Source of the DNA: Desulfovibrionaceae bacterium
Lineage (GTDB): Bacteria > Desulfobacterota > Desulfovibrionia > Desulfovibrionales > Desulfovibrionaceae
NCBI GenBank assembly: GCA_030539415.1
Contig: JAUNSE010000051.1
Location: 1-9,282, forward strand
DNA: 9,282 nucleotides
Reading direction: 5' to 3'
The position numbers and the translations under genes were made by a program. The notes beneath the pieces were generated by a model that was not told where the DNA came from, ran no database searches, and was given only the letters and a program-made list of their open reading frames with translations. This document shows positions 1 to 5,599 of the stretch, piece after piece. The stretch's first letter is position 1. Each line of letters starts with the position of its first letter.

Positions 1-1
1 G

Positions 2-226
2 ACGCCGGACACCCGCTCGGTCAACTCCAATCTGATGAACACCATGTTCGACTGCGCCTCGATGTGCGCGCCCCTGCTGTGCGGAGGCGTGCTGTCCGCC
101 GGCTTCGACTATCACGCGGTCATCCTGGTCGGGGCGGTCTCCATCAGCTGTTCGGGCCTCTTCTTCGCCTGCGACAGCCTGCGCCAGCGGCGCCGCGCGG
201 CCGGCCCGGCGCAGGCGGGGCGCTGA
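2..226 (+). CDS. MFS transporter, C-terminal fragment (5' end outside window)
   Basis: The first codon in frame begins at base 2 and the frame runs to a TGA at 224-226, leaving 74 residues of the C-terminus. The fragment matches the ends of the two complete MFS genes downstream. It shares the TPDT-(K/R)-(S/T)-VNSNLM stretch, the MFD-x-A-S segment, a Gly-rich helix, the DYHAV(I) motif and a final hydrophobic helix ending in a basic, soluble tail (SLRQRRR). It is therefore the first visible member of a tandem array of paralogous inner-membrane permeases. Bases 20-52 are identical to 1360-1392 in the next gene, so the duplication is also visible in the DNA. The gene looks intact at its 3' end and is truncated only by the window edge. 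The following gene starts 83 nt later on the same strand. Substrate and energy coupling cannot be deduced. Confidence 0.85.
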   Translation, partial: TPDTRSVNSNLMNTMFDCASMCAPLLCGGVLSAGFDYHAVILVGAVSISCSGLFFACDSLRQRRRAAGPAQAGR

Positions 227-309
227 ACGCCCGCAGCCGCCGACATTCTCTTCCTCCTCTTCCTGCACTTTCAACCATCTGCAGCCGTCTCTTTCAGCGA
301 GTCCGTACC

Positions 310-1551
310 ATGTCCCTGACACAGCAGGAAAAAATCATTTCAAAACATGCTCCCGAATCCCTGTGGAGCCGCGATTTCATTCTTCTCTTCATCATCACGA
401 TGTTCAGCACATGCTACATGGCCGTCTACTACTGTCTCGAGCAGTGGATGGAGCATGTCATGGTCGCACCCGGCTGGCGCGGCATCCTGCTGGGCTCCTT
501 CTTCGGCATCATCATGATAGCCAGGCCCTTTGCCAGCGTGCTGCTGCTCAAGGCCAACAAGCTGCCGCCCATGCTTGTCTCCGTGCTGGTGATCAACGCC
601 ATCTTCCTGGTCTACCAGTATCTTGACCCGGCGTCTCAGGGCTTTGTGTGGGTGCTGCTTCTGCTGCGCATCGTGCAGGGCTTCTTCATGGCCATTTTCA
701 GCGCCTGCTCGGTCGCCCTGCTGGTCAGCTGCATTCCGCCCGGCCAGAGCGCCAGGGGCTTCGCCATCTTCTCGCTGACCTTTCTCATTCCCTATGCCGT
801 CATTCCGAGCATAGGAGAGTACCTGCTGCCCATTCTGGGAGGCGAGCCCGTCCTCTTCGCCTGGACGGCCGCCATCACCGTGCCCAGCCTGATCATCCTC
901 TACCTCATGCGCGCCAAGCTGCGCGAACCCGAAGTGCCCGTCTCAGTCTCCCAGGATTTCAGGGCCTACCGCAGGGATCTGCTCCACAGCGTTTCGCATT
1001 CCGGCCTCGGCCTCATCTATCTGGCCCTGCTGTGCTTCGGCCTGTGCACCAGCACCTGCATCTATTTCATCAAGGGGCTGTGCAGCCTGACAGGCGGAGA
1101 TCCCGCCCAGTTCTTCTTCTACTACGCCGCGACCATCGTCATCCTGCGCATGATCGGCAGCCGGCTGCTGGACAGGCTGCCCGGCTACACCGTGGTGCCC
1201 GTCACGGCCTTCGTCATGTTCGCAGCCCTTCTTGTCGTCGCCTGGGGCCCGCTTTCGCTGTACGGGCCGGCAACCATAGTCTTCGCCGTCTCGCTGTCCA
1301 TGCTGTATCCCATCGAGGCCTCCATCATTCTGAACCGCTCGACGCCGGACACGAAGACCGTCAACTCCAATCTGATGAACACCATGTTCGACGCGGCCTC
1401 CCTCCTCTCGCCCATAGCGGGCGGCGTCATCCTGTCCCTCGGCTTCAGCTACCACGCCGTCATCACCATGTCCGCGGTCACGATACTGCTCTCCGGCATC
1501 TTCTTCCGGCTGGACGGCGCGCGCCAGAGCAGGCTGGAGCGGGCGGACTAG
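310..1551 (+). CDS. MFS transporter (second copy of tandem array)
   Basis: This 413-residue integral membrane protein has about 12 hydrophobic segments, the usual size and layout of a major facilitator superfamily permease. The ATG at 310 is preferred because the open frame upstream of it only runs antiparallel to sense through the previous gene, and because MSLTQQEK leads straight into the region shared with the next paralog (SRDF, then YYC-(L/F)-EQWMEHVMVAPGWRG). The loop after helix 2, where MFS motif A normally reads G-x-L-x-D-R-x-G-R, is RPFASVLLLKANK (about residues 72-84), so the conserved Asp is replaced by Leu. The equivalent C-half motif is kept (GSRLLDRLPGY). A cysteine-bearing segment, LCTSTCIYF followed by KGLCSLTG, is shared with the next copy. 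The nearest class is the AraJ/sugar-efflux-like general MFS group, but no substrate can be named. A weak leader element (tcagcgag, 8 nt before the ATG) is shared with the next gene. No strong Shine-Dalgarno site is present. Confidence 0.88.
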   Translation: MSLTQQEKIISKHAPESLWSRDFILLFIITMFSTCYMAVYYCLEQWMEHVMVAPGWRGILLGSFFGIIMIARPFASVLLLKANKLPPMLVSVLVINAIFLVYQYLDPASQGFVWVLLLLRIVQGFFMAIFSACSVALLVSCIPPGQSARGFAIFSLTFLIPYAVIPSIGEYLLPILGGEPVLFAWTAAITVPSLIILYLMRAKLREPEVPVSVSQDFRAYRRDLLHSVSHSGLGLIYLALLCFGLCTSTCIYFIKGLCSLTGGDPAQFFFYYAATIVILRMIGSRLLDRLPGYTVVPVTAFVMFAALLVVAWGPLSLYGPATIVFAVSLSMLYPIEASIILNRSTPDTKTVNSNLMNTMFDAASLLSPIAGGVILSLGFSYHAVITMSAVTILLSGIFFRLDGARQSRLERAD

Positions 1552-1603
1552 CGGGCCGGCTGTCCGCTTCGGGAGCCGTCACACGCCTCGAATGGCAGGA
1601 TCG

Positions 1604-1634
1604 TGTACTGTCTTTTCCCGCGGAAAGGAGTACA
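1604..1634 (+). promoter_or_regulatory. Stable hairpin in the leader between two MFS genes
   Basis: A 6-bp outer stem (tgtact 1604-1609 with agtaca 1629-1634) is followed by a 2-nt bulge and a 7-bp inner stem (cttttcc 1612-1618 with ggaaagg 1622-1628, including one G-T pair). The loop is 3 nt (cgc). It lies 52 nt after the stop of the second MFS gene and 73 nt before the ATG of the third. No T-run follows, so it is not a classical intrinsic terminator. It could be a leader RNA structure, a processing or stability hairpin, or a dyad operator. No matching structure is seen in the 83-nt gap before the second MFS gene. Confidence 0.5.
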
Positions 1635-1707
1635 GCCTGAAAAGGCAGCGCATGCCGCATCAGGAGGCGCCAGCCGTACGCACATACTCCATCAGCGAGG
1701 CCTCCCC

Positions 1708-2955
1708 ATGCCGCAGATTCACGAGACCGCCAGCGACCGCCCGCTTCTGAGCCGCGACTTTGTCCTGCTCTTCTGCCTTGCGCTGCTGAGCAACTGCTAT
1801 CTTGCCGTCTACTACTGCTTCGAGCAGTGGATGGAGCACGTGATGGTGGCTCCGGGGTGGCGCGGCGTGCTGCTGGGCTCGCTCTTCGGCATGGTCATGC
1901 TCTTCCGTCCGGGCGCGAGCGTCCTGCTCATCAAGGCCAGCAAGCTGCCGCCCATGCTCGCCTCCATTCTGGTCGCCAATGCCGTGCTGCTGACCTATCA
2001 GTTTCTGTCGCCGGACTCGGTCTTCTTCGAGTGGATACTGCTCGCCCTGCGCATCGTGCAGGGCTTCTTCCTGGCCATTTTCGGCGCCTGCACCACAACG
2101 CTCCTGGTGAGCTGCATTCCGCCCGGGCAGAGCGCCAGAGGCTTCGCCCTCTTCTCGCTGACCTTCCTCATGCCCTACGCCCTGGTGCCGACCATCGGCG
2201 AGGCCCTGCTGCCGGTTGTGGGCGACGAGCCGGCCCTCTACGCCTGCACTGCGCTTCTGGGCGTGCCCTGCCTCGTCATTCTCTACCTCATGCGCACGCG
2301 GCTGCGCGAGCCGGAGGTGGCCGTCAGCGTGCGGGAGGACTTCGCGGTCTACCGCAGAAAGCTCGTGCACGGCGTGCTGCATTCGGGCCTGGGGCTCGTG
2401 CTCCTCTCCATTCTGACCCTGGGCCTGTGCACAAGCACCTGCATCTACTTCATGAAGGGCCTGTGCAGCCTGACCGGCTCGGATCCGGCCCAGTTCTTCT
2501 TCTACTACACCGTGACCATCATGATCGTGCGCGTCGTCGGCAGCAGGCATCTGGACAGCCTGCCCCGCTACCGCGTGGTTCCGGTGGTGGCGCTCGGCAT
2601 GAGTCTGAGCCTTGTGCTGATCACCTGGGGCCCGGCCTGGATATACGTCCCGGCGACCGTTCTGTACGGCCTGTCCATCTCGCTGATCTATCCGCTGCAG
2701 GCTTCGGTCATCTACAACCGCTCGACGCCGGACACGCGCTCGGTCAACTCCAACCTCATGCTATCCATGTTCGACGCGGCCGCCCTGCTCTCGCCGCTCG
2801 TCGGCGGCGGCATCCTGTCGGCCGGACTGGACTATCACGCCGTCATCATGCTGGGCGCCGTCTCGACCGTGCTGTCGGGCTCCCTCTTTGCCGCGGACGG
2901 TCTGCGCCAGCGCTCGCTGAAGAGGCGGACGGAACACGGCGCCGATCAGGCCTGA
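1708..2955 (+). CDS. MFS transporter (third copy of tandem array)
   Basis: This 415-residue permease is roughly two-thirds identical by eye to the preceding gene along its length (about 70% over the first 85 aligned residues). It has about 12 membrane segments. The ATG at 1708 is chosen over the upstream in-frame GTG at 1603 because that extension would read through the leader hairpin, and because MPQIHETASDRPLLSRDF aligns with the start of the previous copy. The stretch tcagcgag lies 8 nt before the ATG, as in that copy. N-half motif A is again degenerate (RPGASVLLIKASK, Asp replaced by Leu). The C-half motif has also drifted: GSRHLDSLPRY has Ser where the previous copy has the expected Arg. 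The family-specific Cys segment (LCTSTCIYF, KGLCSLTG) and the STPDTRSVNSNLM segment are kept. A flavoprotein gene follows after 120 nt with no clear terminator between, so the two may be co-transcribed. The substrate is unknown. Confidence 0.88.
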   Translation: MPQIHETASDRPLLSRDFVLLFCLALLSNCYLAVYYCFEQWMEHVMVAPGWRGVLLGSLFGMVMLFRPGASVLLIKASKLPPMLASILVANAVLLTYQFLSPDSVFFEWILLALRIVQGFFLAIFGACTTTLLVSCIPPGQSARGFALFSLTFLMPYALVPTIGEALLPVVGDEPALYACTALLGVPCLVILYLMRTRLREPEVAVSVREDFAVYRRKLVHGVLHSGLGLVLLSILTLGLCTSTCIYFMKGLCSLTGSDPAQFFFYYTVTIMIVRVVGSRHLDSLPRYRVVPVVALGMSLSLVLITWGPAWIYVPATVLYGLSISLIYPLQASVIYNRSTPDTRSVNSNLMLSMFDAAALLSPLVGGGILSAGLDYHAVIMLGAVSTVLSGSLFAADGLRQRSLKRRTEHGADQA

Positions 2956-3075
2956 GCATACGGCCCCAGCTCCGGGACGGAATCCTCCGCCCGGCTGACA
3001 GGCTCGGCTGCGCGCCTCCCGCACCGAGCAGCGCTTCCCGCCTTCTCTCCCGGCGGCAGATCATGGAGAAATATC

Positions 3076-3618
3076 ATGAAGATTGTCATGCTGACAGGCA
3101 GCCCGCACCGTCACGGCACCTCCGCCCTGCTGGCCGACGAGTTCGCAGCCGGTGCCCTCTCGAAGGGGCATCGCGTCATCCGCTTCGACGCGGCCTTCGA
3201 AGATGTCGCCCCCTGTCGCGGCTGCTATCACTGCGACCGGCACGACGGCGTGTGCGTCCAGCAGGACGGCATGGGAAAAATCCTGCCGGAGATCCTTTCG
3301 GCGGACATGATCGTTCTGGTCACGCCCCTGTACTACCACAGCATGACGGCCCAGCTGAAAACCGTCATCGACCGCATGCTCCCGCAGCGCGCCGCCCTGC
3401 GCCGGCATCCCATGAAGTCGGCCCTGCTCGTGACCTGCGCAAGTTCCAGAGACTGGGACATGGATGCCATCAAGGCGCTCTATCACAACTTCCTGCGCGC
3501 CCTGCCCTGGACGGATCAGGGCATGGTGCTGGCCCAGGGTGTCGCACGCCGCGAGGACATCGAAAAAACCGACTATCCGCGCCTTGCCCGCGAGCTTGGC
3601 GCCGGGCTGCCGGCCTGA
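3076..3618 (+). CDS. NADPH-dependent FMN reductase / iron-sulfur flavoprotein family protein (cytoplasmic)
   Basis: This 180-residue protein has a flavodoxin-like fold. The N-terminal beta strand MKIVMLTGSP leads into the phosphate-binding loop GSPHRHGTSALL (residues 8-19), which holds the FMN phosphate in this family. TPLYYHSMTAQLKTVIDR (83-100) is the second flavin-contacting segment and dimer-interface helix. Between them is C47-x2-C50-x2-C53-x6-C60, the compact cysteine pattern that binds a 4Fe-4S cluster in archaeal iron-sulfur flavoprotein (Isf). Many bacterial proteins annotated only as flavodoxin-family or NAD(P)H-dependent oxidoreductases share it, and cluster binding here is inferred. 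The expected role is electron transfer from a reduced donor, via Fe-S and FMN, to a small acceptor that I cannot name. The start is supported by ggag at 3065-3068, 7 nt before the ATG. There is no signal peptide. It follows the MFS array and precedes a roughly 70%-identical paralog. Confidence 0.85.
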   Translation: MKIVMLTGSPHRHGTSALLADEFAAGALSKGHRVIRFDAAFEDVAPCRGCYHCDRHDGVCVQQDGMGKILPEILSADMIVLVTPLYYHSMTAQLKTVIDRMLPQRAALRRHPMKSALLVTCASSRDWDMDAIKALYHNFLRALPWTDQGMVLAQGVARREDIEKTDYPRLARELGAGLPA

Positions 3619-3662
3619 CGGCGACTGACGGCCGCCTGAAAAATCTGCACACCTTATTTGAA

Positions 3663-3703
3663 GGAGCTCCCTCCGGGCGCGGCCCGCGGGGAGCTCTCCG
3701 TTT
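3663..3703 (+). terminator. Probable intrinsic terminator after the first flavoprotein gene
   Basis: An 8-bp stem, gagctccc (3664-3671) with gggagctc (3689-3696), is flanked outside by a G-T pair and continues inside through a T-G pair, one mismatch, and a 5-bp stem cgggc/gcccg with loop gcg. It starts 45 nt after the flavoprotein stop codon. The T tract is only three bases (3701-3703), four bases after the stem, so termination strength is uncertain. If active, it separates the first flavoprotein from the Tat-type paralog downstream, which would then need its own promoter in the 3704-3893 gap. Confidence 0.55.
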
Positions 3704-3776
3704 CTGCCCGTCCTGAAACGCGATCTCCAGTCTGTGACAAAATCAGGCAAGTTATTGGCAGGATACGCCCTTTCTC

Positions 3777-3788
3777 CGGACGCGTCCG
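3777..3788. promoter_or_regulatory. 12-bp perfect palindrome upstream of the Tat flavoprotein gene
   Basis: The sequence cggacgcgtccg reads the same on both strands and lies 105 nt before the ATG at 3894, in the 275-nt gap following the probable terminator. It could be an operator half of a regulator site. A 12-bp palindrome of G/C-rich sequence can also arise by chance in a genome of this composition, so no function is claimed. No convincing -35/-10 pair was found in the same gap. Confidence 0.2.
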
Positions 3789-3893
3789 CACCGTACACCA
3801 TAGGGCAGATCATCAAGCCCCGCGCCTGTGCCGGCCCGCCAGGTCCAGCTCAGGACAGCGTCACAAACAGAGCATCGCGCGAGGAACAACCCC

Positions 3894-4628
3894 ATGGAAG
3901 ACAACAGAGAAATCAGTACCTGTCGCCGGACTGCCCGGCGCTGCGGCACAGGCGCGGACGACGGCGCTTCTGCCCGTCAGATGCCGCGCCGCACCCTGCT
4001 CAAGTTCGCGGGCGGCGCGCTCGCCATGAGCCTCATGCCCCAGCTCGCCTCTCCCGCCGACATACTGGCGGACAGCACAGGAGAAAAGCAGATGAAGATA
4101 GTCATGCTGACAGGCAGCCCGCACCGCCGCGGCACCTCCGCCCTGCTGGCCGACGAGTTCACGGCCGGCGCCGTCTCGAAGGGGCATTCCGTTGTCCGTT
4201 TCGACACCGCCTTCATGAAGATCGGCCCGTGCCGCGCCTGCTACTACTGCGACAGCCACAACGGCGAATGCATTCAGAAGGACGACATGCGGCAGATCAT
4301 GCCCGAAGTTCTCTCGGCGGACATGATCGTGCTGGTCACGCCCCTGTACTACTACAACATGACCGCCCAGCTGAAGACCGTCATCGACCGCCTGATGCCG
4401 CAGCGCGCGGCCCTGCGCAGACATCCCATGCAGTCGGCCATGCTGGTGACCTGCGGCAGCAACACGGACTGGAACATGGATGCCGTGATGGCCCAGTACA
4501 ACATTCTGCTCCGCTATCTGCCCTGGCAGGACAGGGGCGTGGTCCTCGCCAGGAAGGTTTTCCGCCGCGAGGACATAGAGGGCACGCACTGGCCGCCCAA
4601 GGCCAGAGCGCTCGGCGCGAGCCTCTAG
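3894..4628 (+). CDS. Tat-exported iron-sulfur flavoprotein / FMN reductase family protein
   Basis: This 244-residue protein has residues 67-244 aligning along their length with the upstream 180-aa flavoprotein, about 70% identical by hand. It keeps the FMN phosphate loop GSPHRRGTSALL, the motif C113-x2-C116-x2-C119-x6-C126, and TPLYYYNMTAQLKTVIDR. Unlike that paralog it has a 66-residue N-terminal extension. This contains P-R-R-T-L-L-K (31-37), a good twin-arginine motif, then a moderately hydrophobic stretch (38-51) and a plausible cleavage site after Ala55 (S-P-A/D). Tat exports folded, cofactor-loaded proteins, which suits an FMN and possible Fe-S protein, so a periplasmic reductase is inferred. 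The ATG at 3894 has gagga (3881-3885) 8 nt upstream. Met30 (3981) would give a more typical short Tat n-region but lacks a Shine-Dalgarno site. Met67 (4092) has an excellent one and would give a cytoplasmic form. A probable bidirectional terminator follows the gene. Confidence 0.83.
   Translation: MEDNREISTCRRTARRCGTGADDGASARQMPRRTLLKFAGGALAMSLMPQLASPADILADSTGEKQMKIVMLTGSPHRRGTSALLADEFTAGAVSKGHSVVRFDTAFMKIGPCRACYYCDSHNGECIQKDDMRQIMPEVLSADMIVLVTPLYYYNMTAQLKTVIDRLMPQRAALRRHPMQSAMLVTCGSNTDWNMDAVMAQYNILLRYLPWQDRGVVLARKVFRREDIEGTHWPPKARALGASL
3984..4058 (+). other. Twin-arginine (Tat) signal segment
   Basis: Codons 31-55 of the gene starting at 3894 encode P-R-R-T-L-L-K, then FAGGALAMSLMPQL, then A-S-P-A. 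The pattern R-R-x-(hydrophobic)-L-K, followed by a Gly/Ala-rich hydrophobic core and a small-residue cleavage site, matches the Tat consensus (S/T)-R-R-x-F-L-K except that Pro replaces Ser/Thr at its first position. Thirty residues rich in Arg and Cys precede it if translation starts at 3894. Confidence 0.75.
4079..4083 (+). promoter_or_regulatory. Internal ribosome binding site inside the Tat flavoprotein gene
   Basis: The bases aggag are followed by an 8-nt spacer and an in-frame ATG at 4092. Translation from there would give MKIVMLTGSPH, exactly the start of the upstream paralog, and a 178-aa protein without the Tat segment. The bases just upstream are similar in both genes (ggcgg, then a short gap, then ggagaaa), so this may be the ancestral start retained after the signal was added. 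Confidence 0.55.
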
Positions 4629-4633
4629 AAAGA

Positions 4634-4645
4634 TTCCCCGGGGAA
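4634..4645. repeat. 12-bp palindrome in the convergent gap
   Basis: The sequence ttccccggggaa is a perfect palindrome lying 6 nt after the plus-strand stop codon and just beside the larger terminator hairpin. It has no loop and no T tract, so it is listed only as a sequence observation. Confidence 0.3.
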
Positions 4646-4654
4646 GACGGGAAA

Positions 4655-4695
4655 GGGGACCGGAGGACGGCCATGCGGCCGACCTGCCGGTCCCC
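4655..4695. terminator. Probable bidirectional terminator between convergent genes
   Basis: A 9-bp outer stem, ggggaccgg (4655-4663) with ccggtcccc (4687-4695), encloses an inner 5-bp stem, cggcc (4668-4672) with ggccg (4677-4681), and a 4-nt loop. The hairpin fills most of the 95-nt space between two convergent genes (stop codons at 4628 and 4726). The minus strand exits the stem into tttc, while the plus strand exits into a weak cgttgtc. Both T tracts are short, so its position and stem strength are the main evidence. Confidence 0.6.
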
Positions 4696-4723
4696 CGTTG
4701 TCCTCGTCCGAATCTGTCCCCGT

Positions 4724-5410
4724 CTAGACCGTCTCGGCCTGGGCCTCCAGCAGAATCTGCTCGATGAGGGCGCGCAGATTGCTGATGCCCACCATGCGCC
4801 AGCCGTCGCTCACCATGGCGACCTGGGCCAGAACGCGGTAGGTGTTGCCGTTTTCATGATCGAGCACGGAGAAGGGCACAATCCACTGGCCGTTCTCGCC
4901 CATCATGGGCCTGTCTATGCGCCTGATCTCCTTGCGGCCCATGGAGACCATGTTGAAAAGCGGCGCCAGCATGCTGTCGTTCTGGTAGTTCTCCACCTTC
5001 TTGCCGGCAAAGGACCCCGAGCCCACGCCGTACAGCACGAAGTTGCGCACCTCGCTGACCAGCAGGGGACGGATCATGGGGCTTTCCAGGGCGCCCTGGC
5101 TGATGAGCAGATTCATGAGGGGAGGCATCTTCGCCTGATACTGCTCCATCCTGCCCATGGTCTGCAGCTCGTCGAAAATCTGTCCGGTCACGCCGGAGAT
5201 GTCCACCCGTTTTTCAAAGGCCTTCTGGTCGGCATTGTCCACCGCCCGGACCATGGCCCTGATGCAGTCCGAGGCATCGGCGCTCAGGGCCGGCGACGGC
5301 GCGGCGGCAAGGCCGCACAGGGCAATGACCGCAATAAGGACACGCAGCACGGTCGGGAAGGCAAGGGAGCGGCTTCGTGCCGCGTCACGTCTTGTGGAGA
5401 AAAGAGACAT
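4724..5410 (-). CDS. Exported protein of unknown function
   Basis: This 228-residue protein has an N-terminal signal peptide. Basic residues (STRRDAARSR) precede a hydrophobic core, VLRVLIAVIALCGLAAA, and a likely cleavage site after ALSA at about residue 43. The mature part begins DASDCIRAMVRAVDNADQKAFEKRVDISG-like, a helix-plus-VD pattern reminiscent of DUF2939-type or other small NTF2-like periplasmic proteins. That resemblance is weak and only by eye. The C-terminal half alternates strands with a QWIVPFSVLDHE segment and a DGWRMVGISN segment, which suits a compact alpha/beta sheet. One Cys remains in the mature protein. The ATG at 5410 is firm because aaggag (5416-5421 on this strand) sits 5 nt upstream. 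An in-frame start at 5518 would add 36 residues before the signal peptide and has no such site. It is the last minus-strand gene before the convergent terminator, 189 nt downstream of cobU. I cannot assign a function. Confidence 0.82.
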   Translation of the reverse strand: MSLFSTRRDAARSRSLAFPTVLRVLIAVIALCGLAAAPSPALSADASDCIRAMVRAVDNADQKAFEKRVDISGVTGQIFDELQTMGRMEQYQAKMPPLMNLLISQGALESPMIRPLLVSEVRNFVLYGVGSGSFAGKKVENYQNDSMLAPLFNMVSMGRKEIRRIDRPMMGENGQWIVPFSVLDHENGNTYRVLAQVAMVSDGWRMVGISNLRALIEQILLEAQAETV

Positions 5411-5462
5411 GCGTTCTCCTTGGTATGCTTGTGATTCGCCCCGCTGTTGCCGCGGCCGCGTG

Positions 5463-5482
5463 TCCGGGACAGAAATCCCGGA
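5463..5482 (-). repeat. Inverted repeat in the leader of the exported-protein gene
   Basis: tccggga (5463-5469) and tcccgga (5476-5482) can form a 7-bp stem with a 6-nt loop. It lies 52 nt upstream of the start codon at 5410, inside the 189-nt gap (5411-5599) after cobU. That gap has a T-rich patch just downstream of cobU on the minus strand (about 5535-5560) but no clear hairpin directly before it, and no convincing promoter. The repeat could be a leader structure or an operator; the evidence is structural only. Confidence 0.35.
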
Positions 5483-5599
5483 GGCGGCAGCGCGCGGGGC
5501 GAGGAATCCGGTTTTCAAAGACTCGCGCAGGGTTTTCTGAAAGAAAAGAAGTGAAGGAATGCCTCCGGGAGGGCGCAGGGCGTCCGCTGCGGCAAAACG

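Noticed and set aside
1660..2550. Long antisense open frame (296 codons) opposite the third MFS gene
   Set aside because: It is rich in His, Gln, Glu and Arg with no hydrophobic core or motif, and lies wholly opposite a clear MFS gene. This is the usual artefact of high-GC codon use.
2002..3029. Possible terminator between the third MFS gene and the first flavoprotein, gctcgg (3002-3007) with ccgagc (3024-3029)
   Set aside because: A 6-bp stem with a 16-nt loop and no T tract is too weak to call; the two genes may be co-transcribed. Only 3002-3029 of the listed span is the repeat itself.
1827..3716. 629-codon plus-strand frame crossing the third MFS gene and first flavoprotein
   Set aside because: The translation is Arg/Ala/Pro/His-rich and crosses two well-supported genes in another frame. 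No family motif is present.
3734..3767. Possible sigma-70 promoter (gtgaca at 3734-3739) upstream of the Tat flavoprotein
   Set aside because: The -35-like hexamer matches 5 of 6 bases, but no -10-like hexamer lies 16-18 nt downstream; the nearest candidate, ggatac, is 21 nt away.
3861..4589. 242-codon antisense frame opposite the Tat flavoprotein
   Set aside because: Low-complexity His/Gly/Arg composition and no motif, whereas the opposite strand carries conserved flavoprotein motifs.
3734..5434. 566-codon plus-strand frame crossing the Tat flavoprotein and the convergent minus-strand gene
   Set aside because: It runs through the probable terminator and opposite a gene with a firm start and signal peptide. 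The composition is typical of an out-of-frame shadow.
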